Of a stretch of DNA of 64,000 nt, positions 48,781-58,029 are shown piece by piece; within the stretch, counting starts at the first letter, position 1, and each line of letters begins with the position of its first letter. This stretch comes from Photorhabdus sp. CRCIA-P01 (lineage in GTDB: Bacteria; Pseudomonadota; Gammaproteobacteria; Enterobacterales; Enterobacteriaceae). Position numbers and translations under genes: made by a program. The notes below the pieces were generated by a model. It saw nothing but the letters and a program-made list of their open reading frames with translations. It made no database searches and was not told the origin of the DNA. The stretch is from the NCBI RefSeq assembly GCF_003545805.1, contig NZ_NMQR01000024.1, positions 1 through 64,000 on the forward strand, in the 5' to 3' direction.

Positions 48781-49788
48781 ATGAACCGAATAATTAAAGC
48801 TGCCGCAGTACAATGTAGCCCAGTGCTTTATAGTCAAGCCGCCACGGTAAAAAAAATCTGTGACATTATTTTAGAGCTTGGAAAACAAGGAGTACAATTT
48901 GCAGTCTTTCCTGAAACCGTCGTGCCTTATTACCCTTATTTTTCCTTCGTACAACCGCCATTCGCCATGGGTAAAGAACATTTAAAACTGTTGAATGAAT
49001 CGGTGGTTGTACCTTCCGAGGCAACCTTAGCAATTGGTCAAGCCTGTCTTGAGGCCAGCATGGTGGTGTCGATTGGCATTAATGAACGTGCGGGCAGTAC
49101 AATTTATAACGCCCAACTGTTATTTGATGCCGATGGTTCAATCATTCAGCATCGCCGCAAAATTACCCCAACTTACCATGAACGCATGGTGTGGGGGCAA
49201 GGTGATGGCAATGGTTTACGTGCCATTAATTCTGCGGTGGGACGTATTGGGTCGCTGGCATGTTGGGAACATTACAACCCGTTGGCACGTTTTGCCTTAA
49301 TGGCAGATGGTGAGCAAATTCATGCTTCCATGTTTCCTGGTTCGTTGGTAGGACAAGTCTTTGCCGATCAAATCAACGCAACCATTCAACACCATGCTTT
49401 AGAGTCTGGCTGTTTTGTGGTCAATGCCACCGCATGGCTGCATCCCGAACAACAACAACAAATTATGCAGGATACTGGCTGTGAGATCGGTCCAATTTCA
49501 GGAGGATGTTTTACCGCCATTGTTTCCCCCGAAGGCAAGTTCCTGGCTAAACCGATCACGCAAGGTGAAGGTTATTGCATTGCCGATCTGGATTTCAGCC
49601 TGATTGATAAACGCAAACGCATGATGGATTCGATTGGGCATTACAGTCGTCCTGAATTGCTCAGTTTATTGATTGATCGTCGTCCAACACAGGTATTACA
49701 CGAACTGAAAGTTGAACCATCCGATCAAAGTCATCCCGAAAAGCGCTCAAAATTTAATGAAGAACATGTCGAAACCGTATTGATGTAA
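48781..49788 (+). CDS. nitC: Nit1-type nitrilase
   Basis: 335 aa. Carbon-nitrogen hydrolase with catalytic triad Glu45 ([14 protein letters not shown]), Lys127 ([19 protein letters not shown]) and Cys161 ([15 protein letters not shown]). These motifs are of the true nitrilase branch (nitrile to acid plus ammonia) and specifically the Nit1 cluster type. In Pseudomonas strains the Nit1C cluster has been tied to growth on cyanide as nitrogen source; the actual substrate here is unknown. Good ribosome site (GAGGGGG). Confidence 0.95.
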   Translation: MNRIIKAAAVQCSPVLYSQAATVKKICDIILELGKQGVQFAVFPETVVPYYPYFSFVQPPFAMGKEHLKLLNESVVVPSEATLAIGQACLEASMVVSIGINERAGSTIYNAQLLFDADGSIIQHRRKITPTYHERMVWGQGDGNGLRAINSAVGRIGSLACWEHYNPLARFALMADGEQIHASMFPGSLVGQVFADQINATIQHHALESGCFVVNATAWLHPEQQQQIMQDTGCEIGPISGGCFTAIVSPEGKFLAKPITQGEGYCIADLDFSLIDKRKRMMDSIGHYSRPELLSLLIDRRPTQVLHELKVEPSDQSHPEKRSKFNEEHVETVLM

Positions 49789-49810
49789 ACCCAATCGATA
49801 GGGGGTAAAA

Positions 49811-50890
49811 ATGTCTGCAATACAACTATTGACCGATTTGCAATGTAATGGTCTGAAATGGGAAGGCGATTTTGGCTTATCCCGTAGAGGTGGCGCCGGG
49901 CCAAGCGATCATAAGGCGCTAAGCCTTGACGGGCAGACCATGATGATTCCTGTGCTGAACCTTGCAGCACAAGATTCTCCCTATACCGCAAAGCCTGAAC
50001 CGCACTCTGACAAGGTGATCGTCTTTAAAAACCGGATTCCGGTGGCGACCTTAACTGCGCCTGCACGACCCCGTTTTTATGATTTAAAAACCGCCGAAGG
50101 CATTGCCTATGAACAAATTGCGACCTTACATAGCCATGATGTGTTGGCGACAACGGTGTTACAGCATTGCATTCGTATGAAGGACAAGGCAACTGCATGC
50201 CAATTTTGCTCGATTGATCAGTCTCTAAAAGAGAGTCGAACCTTGATCCGTAAACGCCCGGATCAATTGGCGGAGGTCGCAAAAGCCGCCGTTGAACTGG
50301 ATGGTGTCAAGCAAATGGTGATCACCACCGGTACGCCAAATACGGGAGATCGTGGGGCAAAAATTTTATATGACTCAGTTAAAGCAATTAAGGCGCAAGT
50401 AGATTTGCCGATACAGGTACAGTGCGAACCACCCGATGATTTTGCCTGGTTTCAACGTTTAAAAGATGCAGGCGCTGTGTCGATTGGGATGCACCTTGAG
50501 GCAGTGAGCGAGCGTATACGGCAGAAAATTATGCCGGGCAAAGCCGAAGTCTCGTTGGAAAAATATTTTGCGGCATTTGAGGCAGCCGTTGCGGTGTTCG
50601 GTCGGGGACAGGTCAGTACCTACATTTTGGCCGGTTTGGGTGACACCGAACTGGAAATCGTGGAGATGACCGCCAAACTGACGGAAATTGGCGTGTATCC
50701 ATTTGTGGTGCCATTTGTACCGATCCAAGGTACGCCATTAGAGCATCATCCTAAACCTGATCACGCTTTTATGCAGTCGCTCTATCCGAAAGTTGGACAG
50801 CAACTTAAACAACATGGTTTGCACTCGGAAAAGACTCAAGCCGGCTGTGCCAAATGTGGCGCTTGCTCTTCGCTGAAAGCGTATGAATAA
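49811..50890 (+). CDS. nitD: Radical SAM protein of the Nit1C cluster (MSMEG_0568 family)
   Basis: 359 aa. Cluster cysteines have the unusual spacing C120-X9-C130-X2-C133 (CIRMKDKATACQFC) in place of CX3CX2C. The C-terminus carries a second Cys motif C346-X2-C349-X2-C352 (GCAKCGACSS), possibly for an auxiliary iron-sulfur cluster or zinc. Barrel motifs QMVITTGTPNTGDRGA and SIGMHLEAVSERIRQKIMPGK (SAM radical strands). Reaction unknown. Confidence 0.92.
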   Translation: MSAIQLLTDLQCNGLKWEGDFGLSRRGGAGPSDHKALSLDGQTMMIPVLNLAAQDSPYTAKPEPHSDKVIVFKNRIPVATLTAPARPRFYDLKTAEGIAYEQIATLHSHDVLATTVLQHCIRMKDKATACQFCSIDQSLKESRTLIRKRPDQLAEVAKAAVELDGVKQMVITTGTPNTGDRGAKILYDSVKAIKAQVDLPIQVQCEPPDDFAWFQRLKDAGAVSIGMHLEAVSERIRQKIMPGKAEVSLEKYFAAFEAAVAVFGRGQVSTYILAGLGDTELEIVEMTAKLTEIGVYPFVVPFVPIQGTPLEHHPKPDHAFMQSLYPKVGQQLKQHGLHSEKTQAGCAKCGACSSLKAYE

Positions 50891-50902
50891 GGAGAATGTG
50901 AT

Positions 50903-51466
50903 ATGGAACTTTCTCACTATCCTTGGCTGCTTGAGCTAAATGATGGGCTGAAACCATTTGTTAGCGATGACATTGCCATCAAAATTGTGTCGGAAGATTG
51001 GGAGCGTCGCCAATATTATCGTCTGCGTGAAGTAACCTTTCGCGATGAACAAAAAATCTTGCAAGAAGATCGTGACGAGCACGATGTTGAAGCATTAGGC
51101 ATTGTTGCCATTGGGAAAATGTTTGGTGAGCATGACCGGGTGATTGGTGCAGTGCGGATTTTCCCTGATGGCGAACAGACATGGTATGGCGGGCGTTTAT
51201 GCGTAGAGCCTTTATATCGACGTCGCCATACCATTGGTAAAGCATTAATCAATACTGCGGTATCGACCGCCAAGAACTTGGGATGCCGTACTTTTTTAGC
51301 CACTGTGCAAAGTCAAAATGAACGCTATTTCAAAAGGTTATGTTGGGATAGTTTGCGTCAGTTGACCGTTGCCAATATTCCACATGTGTTGATGCAGGCA
51401 CGGATTGAAAACTATCCTTTACAGCATATCCCGCTGCAAGCCTATATGCAGAAGGAGGCGCAATGA
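50903..51466 (+). CDS. nitE: GNAT acetyltransferase of the Nit1C cluster (MSMEG_0567 N-terminal family)
   Basis: 187 aa. GNAT fold with VIGAVRIFPDGEQTWYGGRLCVEPLYRRRHTIGKALINTAVSTAKNLG (about 76-125); the acetyl-CoA loop is RRRHTIGKAL. Target unknown. In mycobacteria the corresponding protein is fused to the AIR synthase-like domain that follows; here the two are separate genes whose ends overlap (ATGATG/TGA at 51463-51468). Confidence 0.88.
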   Translation: MELSHYPWLLELNDGLKPFVSDDIAIKIVSEDWERRQYYRLREVTFRDEQKILQEDRDEHDVEALGIVAIGKMFGEHDRVIGAVRIFPDGEQTWYGGRLCVEPLYRRRHTIGKALINTAVSTAKNLGCRTFLATVQSQNERYFKRLCWDSLRQLTVANIPHVLMQARIENYPLQHIPLQAYMQKEAQ

Positions 51467-52518
51467 TGGAACTCAATCAACTACTCGACATGTTAAAACA
51501 GACACCCGCAATGCAATCCAAGCAGGCGATTGCTCACACGGTTTCAGTCAATACAACTTGCCCTGTGGATTCATTGGATAGCTTATATGCCTATCCCGGA
51601 GATGACACGGCAGCACTGCCGCTAAATGGTCAATATGTGTTGCACGCCTGTGAAGGCATGCTACCTAGTTTTGTGACCAATCACCCTTATTTTGCCGGAT
51701 GGTCAGCGGTGATGGCGAACATTAGTGATATTGCCGCCATGGGTGGCCGGGCATTGTCCGTAGTAAATAGTTTTTGGCATACCAGTAGCGAACATGCCCA
51801 GTTGTTAATGCAAGGTATGCAAGATGCTTGTCGTGCTTATGATGTGCCATTGGTCGGTGGGCATACCAATCTTGCCGTCGTTTATCAGCCCACTTTATCC
51901 GTTGCGATTCAAGGCATAGCGCGAAAATTACTCTCGGTGTTGCATGTCAAACCACAACAAAAAATTCTGATTGCGTTAAATTTGCAAGGGCAATTCCACG
52001 CCAATACCACTTATTGGAAATGCTTTGAACGGGTGCCTGACCACATTTTACAGTCACAAATTGCCTTATTGCCTCAATTGGCAGAGGCAAATCGGGTTCA
52101 TGCCGCCCGTGATATTAGCAATGCCGGCATTTTAGGCAGTTTGTTGATGCTGCTCGAAGCTACGGCATCGGGGGCACATATCAACTTAGACGCCATTCCT
52201 AAACCTGACGATGTGGACTGGTTTAAATGGCTACAAATTTTCCCCAGTTTTGGTTTTTTACTGACTGCCGATGCAAATGAATGTGAAGAAATTATCGAGC
52301 TGTTTCACTGTCAGAACATTGCCTGCGCGGTGATTGGTGAAACCAATGTCAGTGGTGAGATTGCCGTGCAGCAACAGCAGCAATACGACATATTTTGGGA
52401 TTTTAACAACCGAATGTTTACCGGTTTTTGTTATGCCGACGTTTTAACAAAGTTACAGACTCAATCCATACAGATTGAGGCTAAAAATCAGCAGGAGTCG
52501 ATGTTATGCCCAGTGTGA
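51463..52518 (+). CDS. nitF: AIR synthase-related protein of the Nit1C cluster
   Basis: 351 aa of the PurM/SelD/ThiL ATP-binding superfamily: DDTAALPLNG (about 46), MANISDIAAMGGRALSVVNSFW (about 85), VPLVGGHTNLAVVYQP (about 127) and RDISNAGILGSLLMLLEATASGA (about 209-232). Such proteins use ATP to activate an amide/acyl oxygen, so it may act on a nitrile- or cyanide-derived intermediate; the reaction is unknown. Overlaps nitE and nitG by a few bases. Confidence 0.9.
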   Translation: MMELNQLLDMLKQTPAMQSKQAIAHTVSVNTTCPVDSLDSLYAYPGDDTAALPLNGQYVLHACEGMLPSFVTNHPYFAGWSAVMANISDIAAMGGRALSVVNSFWHTSSEHAQLLMQGMQDACRAYDVPLVGGHTNLAVVYQPTLSVAIQGIARKLLSVLHVKPQQKILIALNLQGQFHANTTYWKCFERVPDHILQSQIALLPQLAEANRVHAARDISNAGILGSLLMLLEATASGAHINLDAIPKPDDVDWFKWLQIFPSFGFLLTADANECEEIIELFHCQNIACAVIGETNVSGEIAVQQQQQYDIFWDFNNRMFTGFCYADVLTKLQTQSIQIEAKNQQESMLCPV

Positions 52519-52796
52519 ATTTTACCGTGAAATGGCCTGATGGGAAGCTGATTCAATATTACTCACCCTCAACGGTGATTTATGAATATCTGTCCATTGG
52601 TCAACGTTACCCAAGTACGCAGTTCTTACATCAAGTTGAAAATGGCCTGAATGCCGCATCGGAAAGAGTACAGGCACGTTATGGCTTTGTCTGTAGTTCG
52701 GCCATGGATACTCTGGCAATGATCAAACGCCAAGCCAAATTCTTCGGGCCAAGCCCGGAAGATCAAATTGAAGTTATTGAAATGACGAATCAATGA
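52506..52796 (+). CDS. nitG: MSMEG_0570 family small protein (Nit1C)
   Basis: 96 aa. MPSVNFTVKWPDGKLIQYYSPSTVIYEYLSIGQRYP at the start is characteristic of the MSMEG_0570 nitrogen-response family; no catalytic motif visible. Overlaps nitF by 13 bp. Confidence 0.88.
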   Translation: MPSVNFTVKWPDGKLIQYYSPSTVIYEYLSIGQRYPSTQFLHQVENGLNAASERVQARYGFVCSSAMDTLAMIKRQAKFFGPSPEDQIEVIEMTNQ

Positions 52797-52808
52797 GAGG
52801 GATGTTCC

Positions 52809-54146
52809 ATGTTAAATATCCAAAATCAAATGTTACAGCCACATTATGATGTGGTGATTATTGGTGGTGGTCAGGCAGGTTTATCTATCAGCCATTATTT
52901 GCAAAAAGCAGGCATTGACCATGTGGTATTGGAAAAAGAATCCGAGTTAACCCATAGCTGGCGCCGTAAACGTTGGGATAATTTTACCTTGGTGACACCG
53001 AACTGGCAGTGTCTATTACCTGAACATCCTTATCAGGGAAAAGATCCTGACGGCTTTATGACTAAGCCTGAGATTGAGGCGTATCTTGATGAGTTTATTG
53101 AAAAAACAAATCCTCCTGCCATTTTAAATATTCAGGTAGAACAGGTGAAAAAAGTGGCAGCGCATGAGTTTGTCATTAAAACCAATCACGGTACCACTAC
53201 AGCCAAACAGCTTGTCATTGCCGCAGGTGGGTATCACACTCCGATTTATCCAAAACTAAGCGATGCCTTGCCTAAGCATGTGAAAGTGATGCATTCGGAA
53301 GAGTATTTAAATGCGGATCAACTGCCTGAAGGAGCGGTGTTGGTGGTCGGGTCAGGGCAGTCTGGTGCACAGATTGCCGAAGATTTACATCTGGCAGGCA
53401 AAAAAGTCTATCTATCGACGGGCAATGCACCACGTTGCGCCCGATTTTATCGCGGTAAAGATGTGGTGAAATGGCTGTTTGATATGGGTTATTACGAAAC
53501 TACTGTCAACAATCATCGTTATAGTGAAGAAGTACGTAACAGCACCAACCACTATGTCACAGGGCGTGACGGCGGGCGTGATATTGACCTGCGTAAATTT
53601 GCCTTAGAAGGTATGCAACTGTTCGGACATTTTGATGACTTTAAAGAGAGTCAATTCTGGTTTAGTCCAAATTTATCAGAAAACCTGGACCGTGCCGATG
53701 ACACTTATAATCGCATTAATGCCTCGATTGATGAGTATTTAGAGAAAAACAGTATTGCAACCGATGAACCTGCATCGGTTTATCAACCTGTTTGGCAGCC
53801 TGAGCAGGAAATCACCCACATTGATTTAGCAAAAGAAAATATTACTTCCGTGATTTGGTGTATTGGTTTTAGACCAGATTATTCATGGCTTGATTTAGAT
53901 ATTTTTCAAGCCAATGGTTATCCAAAACATGACCGAGGTATTACCCTCGATCCGAATGTCACATTTATTGGTTTGCCATGGTTATATACATGGGGTTCTG
54001 GACGTTTTCTGGGGATTAATCAGGATGCCGCCTATGTGGTGCAGCATATTGAGCAACAAATAAGTCAGCAAAATATACCTATATTACCTACTTTAATTAA
54101 AGGTGCTAAATCTGAAATCAAAGATAAGCGAATATCTCAAATGTGA
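52809..54146 (+). CDS. nitH: FAD-dependent oxidoreductase of the Nit1C cluster (MSMEG_0569 family)
   Basis: 445 aa. FAD-binding GGGQAGLSISHYLQKAGI (about 19-36) with a terminal E in VLEKE, and NAD(P)-binding VVGSGQSGAQIAEDL (about 180-194), i.e. a two-dinucleotide-domain flavin monooxygenase-like enzyme. Last gene of the seven-gene cluster; transposase debris starts right after it. Confidence 0.92.
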   Translation: MLNIQNQMLQPHYDVVIIGGGQAGLSISHYLQKAGIDHVVLEKESELTHSWRRKRWDNFTLVTPNWQCLLPEHPYQGKDPDGFMTKPEIEAYLDEFIEKTNPPAILNIQVEQVKKVAAHEFVIKTNHGTTTAKQLVIAAGGYHTPIYPKLSDALPKHVKVMHSEEYLNADQLPEGAVLVVGSGQSGAQIAEDLHLAGKKVYLSTGNAPRCARFYRGKDVVKWLFDMGYYETTVNNHRYSEEVRNSTNHYVTGRDGGRDIDLRKFALEGMQLFGHFDDFKESQFWFSPNLSENLDRADDTYNRINASIDEYLEKNSIATDEPASVYQPVWQPEQEITHIDLAKENITSVIWCIGFRPDYSWLDLDIFQANGYPKHDRGITLDPNVTFIGLPWLYTWGSGRFLGINQDAAYVVQHIEQQISQQNIPILPTLIKGAKSEIKDKRISQM

Positions 54147-54159
54147 GATTCCTAATTTC

Positions 54160-54266
54160 ACCTGACGGAATATTTTTAAACTCTTATTTTTTTCAATAAG
54201 AGTCTCATAAGGCATTTTACTTTTCAAATCACCATGTGGTTTGTCGTCGTTGTAAAATGCCTCCCA
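54160..54266 (-). pseudogene. Transposase C-terminal fragment (integrase core, IS481/IS3-like)
   Basis: Minus-strand WEAFYNDDKPHGDLKSKMPYETL is the end of the DDE integrase core (typical FYNxxRPHxALxGKTPYE). Everything upstream in the transposase is missing. Confidence 0.75.
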
Positions 54267-54554
54267 TCCAACCCATTTGAATAGTGAATTTTAAACCGAT
54301 AATACTTATAAGGGAGTTTTTTAGATACTTATAGCATAGGCGTTATTGAAAATATTTTACGGATAATGGCAGGTTTCAGTTTTCTTTTTAACGAATTTTA
54401 CGTTTCATAAAATACAGTTTCATTCTTAGCAATGAAATTGTGAAAAAAACCAAATGCCAAATAAAAAACCAGTATTTTGTCAGCACGTGTGGTTTTAAAA
54501 TCTAGAAAAAAATCAAGCATATCATTAATCAAAATCAGTGTTGCAAAAACGGGG

Positions 54555-54717
54555 ATGACCATAGATTTTATGTTCTCGAGCTGGACTGGTTGCGTTATGG
54601 CGGCAAATCATTATTCACCATTGTGTTGAACCTGGCGGCGATTGTTCGGAATACACCCGAGGTTATCCGGGCCCGTGAACGTCTCTATGTACCAAACAAA
54701 CTGGGGAATATCAGATA
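54555..54717 (+). pseudogene. Unidentified gene 3' fragment
   Basis: Open frame ...DHRFYVLELDWLRYGGKS then LFTIVLNLAAIVRNTPEVIR, ARERLYVPNKLGNIR and stop, with higher GC than its surroundings and no start. It reads like the true C-terminus of a larger protein (perhaps a glycosyltransferase), but I do not recognise it with confidence. Confidence 0.45.
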
Positions 54718-54798
54718 AGTCATGTTTGAAAGTAATCATTGTTGATTGCTTTGTTTTGATGGAGTAAAGTCATCGTATATGATTACAAGGATGCTGAT

Positions 54799-55134
54799 AT
54801 GAAATTTACCGTAACGGTAATTGGCGCCGCCCGTAAGGAGTTAGGGAAACTTCCTGTAGGGTTACAGGTCACGCTTGTTGATGCAATGGAAGAACTCGAA
54901 AATTCAGGACCGGAGCTCAGGGAACCAAGAGTGAGGGATGTAGGCAATGGACTGAAAGAGTTGAGAGTAAGTGCCCGTGAAGGTATTGCGCGTGGATTTT
55001 TCTTCTTTCATACGGGCAGACAAATTTTTGTAGTACATGTTCTGCAGAAAAAGACCCAGAAGACACCTAAAACGTCACTGGAACTGGAACTGTCCCGGGA
55101 ACGAATGAAAGTGGTAAAGAGGATGCTGGAATGA
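54799..55134 (+). CDS. higB: HigB-like toxin (phage Gp49/RelE family)
   Basis: 111-aa RelE-superfamily protein: KELGKLPVGLQVTLVDAMEELENSGPELREPRVRDVGNGLKELRVSAREGIARGFFFFHTGRQIFVVHVLQKKTQKTP. LKELR...R and the VHxLQKKTQKTP motif are diagnostic of Gp49-like HigB toxins, which cut mRNA on the ribosome. The stop overlaps the ATG of the antitoxin gene by 4 bp, in the toxin-first order of HigBA systems. Ribosome site AAGGATG. Confidence 0.92.
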   Translation: MKFTVTVIGAARKELGKLPVGLQVTLVDAMEELENSGPELREPRVRDVGNGLKELRVSAREGIARGFFFFHTGRQIFVVHVLQKKTQKTPKTSLELELSRERMKVVKRMLE

Positions 55135-55430
55135 AAATGAACAGAGATGATTACGATTTCGTTACGCTGTCTGATGTTAAGGCTGAGCTCCTGGCAACAA
55201 CTGAAGGGCTGGAGGCATGGGATGATCTTCAGGCTCGCAAGGCTCTTGTCCAGCAACTCAAACTGGCGCGCAAAGCCTGCAAAATGACTCAGGAAGATGT
55301 TGCCTGTCGGATGGGAACCCAGAAACAGAATATCAGCCGACTGGAAAGAGGGGAGGTTGATCCTCAGTTGGGAACACTCAATCGCTATGCTGCTATTTTA
55401 GGCGGACGATTTGTTTTTCAGGCCGGTTGA
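55131..55430 (+). CDS. higA: HigA-like antitoxin (XRE family)
   Basis: 99 aa with a C-terminal helix-turn-helix (LARKACKMTQEDVACRMGTQKQNISRLERGEVDPQLGTLNRYAAILG, about 44-90). Neutralises HigB and should autorepress the operon. A perfect 8-bp hairpin (GAGCAACC-TGGT-GGTTGCTC, 55452-55471) follows. Confidence 0.92.
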   Translation: MKMNRDDYDFVTLSDVKAELLATTEGLEAWDDLQARKALVQQLKLARKACKMTQEDVACRMGTQKQNISRLERGEVDPQLGTLNRYAAILGGRFVFQAG

Positions 55431-55599
55431 ATTCACTCACATGCTGGTAAGAGCAACCTGGTGGTTGCTCTCAGACCGCTGACAAACCTCGCTGAAAATC
55501 ACGAGGCGTGTTTCTTTCATGATGAAGGATCATGCCACCCATTTTCTCATTTATCCGGTTTTATCACCCCGCAGGGGAGTATTTTGGCTCCTGCTGCAT

Positions 55600-56046
55600 T
55601 GACTCTACTCGCCCTCCAGAGATAAAAATAACATAGCATTGCGACCAGCAAGGCTATCTTCTTGATATTTTAGGCCGTTGCCGCCAAAAGACACTTATTT
55701 GCACTTTCAGCAACCCCCGAAAACGGGCATAATGGTGCCCATGATGCTGCTTCGCATCCGCAAAACTGCGTTCTATCGTCTCCTTTCGCCGTTTGTAGGT
55801 CTTTTTACCCCACAGCGTTAGCCGGTTTTCCCTGGCCTGCTCTTTACTGTCCTCCCAGACATGACGGGTGATCGTTTTGCCCCCTTTGGCCTGCGTACAA
55901 GACGCGCGTTTCGGGCAATACTCGCAGATATCCATCGCAGCTTGATAATGCCGGTATCCCTCCCGACCGGTCGTTTTATAAATCAACTTTTCTCCCTGGG
56001 GACACACATAGCAGTCCTGCTGGAGAGCATCCCGTTTGCAAGACAA
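55600..56046 (-). pseudogene. IS1182-family transposase remnant
   Basis: Minus-strand residues DCYVCPQGEKLIYKTTGREG, DICEYCPKRASCTQAKGG, ITRHVWEDSKEQARENR and TIERSFADAKQHHGHHYARFRGL are the C-terminal Cys-rich and DDE (E) region of IS1182-type transposases. The N-terminal half is missing beyond 56046 and a frameshift after GLLKV (about 55690) moves the tail (LKYQEDSLAGRNAMLFL) to another frame, so it is inactive. Confidence 0.85.
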
Positions 56047-56478
56047 AAATATGAAATTATATTAAAACATTTAATAGGGTTAACCTCATGACGGAAAAAG
56101 AACAATAATGTTTAACAGAATTAAAACCATAATGATTAGATTTAATAAACAAAATTTAAAGCATTTTTTCATTTTCACACTTATATATTCATTCCCGTCT
56201 TGTCAGGTTAAATCAGATTTTGGGGCTTCGTTCTGTTACTCAGTTTTAAGCATTATAGAAATCCGAGCTTTTAAAAGGGCTTAAGTCTAAGGGATGATTT
56301 GAGCCATTATGATGCAGGAATAAAACGGCTGACACATTGCTCTTATCCAGCATTTTGCTATTATGCAACCGATGTGGCTTTTTTTTACACAATGATGTTA
56401 TACTCAAATTGAAAACTCCATCCGTTAAATACCGATGTAACGATTTTTGATTTTAAGAATATTAAAGGAAACTTCACA
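56047..56478. other. AT-rich gene-free stretch
   Basis: Starts abruptly at the transposase break. No coding region seen; base composition is like islands A and B, but I see no long alignment to them here. Confidence 0.5.
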
Positions 56479-57335
56479 ATGACATATAAAAGATACAGGC
56501 CCTCTTGGGAAGGCTATATGGGGGATTTTCTAAGAGATCATGTTGGGATTAATCAGTTAAAACCTGAACACCCGTTCTTTGATGCTATTGGTCTTGAGAA
56601 ACAGTTAAACGAGAATACAACATACTATTGCGCTACTGTCCTTAGAGGAAGCGAAAAATGTTTTAGAGGATATTGATTCTCCAAAACCAAAAAGCCCATT
56701 TATAAAGAAAGTGTTTTCGATTTCCGATCCTATATCACCCTATGCAGGTAATATACGTGACGCTTTTGACTTTGTAAACGTAGTAGGAGAATTTAAAAGA
56801 ATAGGAATTAAAGCCACAGAATATGTTGGTAAAAATGGGCAAAGATATATCAAAATCTCAGGTCATGCGGGGCTTAGAAAAATCATCACCGCTTCAAGAT
56901 ACAGCGCTTCTAACATGAAGATGATATCTATGGGGATAGAGCAACAAGGAATAAATAGTGGCATAATTCAATATATTATTTTCCTCAGCTTATCGAGCGG
57001 TTGAATACATCTTTAAGGATGAATACACACTGGCTGATTTCTTAGGCAATATTGCAGTAGATCTGGCTAAGGCGGCAGTAGCGGCTTTTGCTTCTTGGGT
57101 TATAGGAACTGTCCTTTCAGCTTTCTTTGTAACAGGTGGTAGTGTAATTGCTGTGGCTGGTATTATGCTTGCTATAGGTGTTTTAGCGGTATCTATACTT
57201 GATTCATTAGATAAAAAATTTAAAATTAGTAAAATTGTGATTAATTTAGTCAAAAAAGAAATAGAAAGAAAACCAAGAACACCAGAAGCTGATTTCAAAC
57301 AATTTCTTCATAACTGGGGGAATTATGGTAAATAA
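56479..57335 (+). pseudogene. Membrane protein with YafU-like C-terminus, two frameshifts
   Basis: Three frames join into one protein of about 285 aa: MTYKRYRPSWEGYMGDFLRD ... NTTYYCAT (to about 56635), then LSLEEAKNVLEDIDSPKPK ... NSGII (to about 56965), then FSSAYRAVEYIFKDEY ... FLHNWGNYGK to 57335. The last part TLADFLGNIAVDLAKAAVAAF plus two hydrophobic segments (VIGTVLSAFFVTGGSVIAVAGIMLAIGVLAV) and SLDKKFKISKIV resembles E. coli YafU (DLVNFLGDFSMDVAKAVIAG ... NEIDAQCHLSEKL). Layout of a soluble head plus paired hydrophobic helices is like pore-forming bacterial toxins/effectors; that is inference. Both breaks could also be sequencing errors. Confidence 0.6.
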
Positions 57336-57744
57336 AAAATAGCTTATACATACCCGATTAAACTTGCTTTACACTGTTTTAATCGGTCACATTTAAATGC
57401 ACTAGACCAAATTTGATCTGACATCCATTCTTGATCGCTGTCAGCTTAGCTAAACGTGGTTTCGTATACGCTTTAATAGCTCTGCATACTCAGACTCACT
57501 TGCCCAAATCTTGATGATTTTTGTTCTATCTGATATAACTTGTTCCACCTCAAAATATGACGTCATTTTGTCACAACCATTGACTTTTGTTAAAATGTTG
57601 TTAAATTAATCAATGAAGAAAATTTAGCATTTCACCAAATAATATGTTCTGCCATCTCCAATAAGTAGTGCAAGTGAGTAGTAGATATCTATAATGAACT
57701 AATAATTAAGAAATAATAACCGCAATGCGGTAGGAGTAAGACTT
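57336..57744. other. Intergenic DNA upstream of tacAT
   Basis: CCGATTAAACTTGCTTTACAC and GTTTTAATCGG (57363-57397) form an inverted repeat and match the end of island A (10022-10052). A minus-strand frame at 57450-57566 (MTSYFEVEQVISDRTKII..., 38 aa) has no clear ribosome site and is not called. Confidence 0.5.
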
Positions 57745-58029
57745 ATGGCCACATTCGCAAATGAAAGAATCACCACAAGGGTGAGTTCAGAGACTAAAGA
57801 GTTACTCGAAAGAGCGTTATCATTATCAGGGTATGCAAGCCTGAATAGTTTTATTGCAAATGCTGCTGTAGCAGAGGCAAAAAGACTTATTGAACAAAAT
57901 ATGCGTATTCGATTGTGTCAAGAAGATGCATTGGCGTTTGTTCATGCATTGGAAAAACCAATCAAGGTAAATGAACGTTTCCTTCGTGCTGCTCGTAGAC
58001 ATAAAGACACAATAACAAATGAAGATTGA
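57745..58029 (+). CDS. DUF1778 antitoxin (TacA type)
   Basis: 94 aa. Ribbon-helix-helix ERITTRVSSETKELLERALSLSGYASLNSFIANAAVAEAKRLIE (about 7-51) and a C-terminal toxin-wrapping tail (ALAFVHALEKPIKVNERFLRAARRHK). Represses its operon and blocks the GNAT toxin encoded directly downstream, with an 11-bp overlap. Strong ribosome site (TAGGAG). Confidence 0.92.
   Translation: MATFANERITTRVSSETKELLERALSLSGYASLNSFIANAAVAEAKRLIEQNMRIRLCQEDALAFVHALEKPIKVNERFLRAARRHKDTITNED

Larger units (their letters stand above)
54147..54798. other. Insertion-sequence debris between Nit1C and higBA
   Basis: No intact gene. Holds an integrase-core remnant (54160-54266), AT-rich DNA (54270-54540), and a GC-richer gene fragment (about 54555-54717). 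Confidence 0.7.

Noticed and set aside
57450-57566. Minus-strand 38-codon frame upstream of tacAT
   Set aside because: No Shine-Dalgarno sequence, no recognisable family; could be chance.
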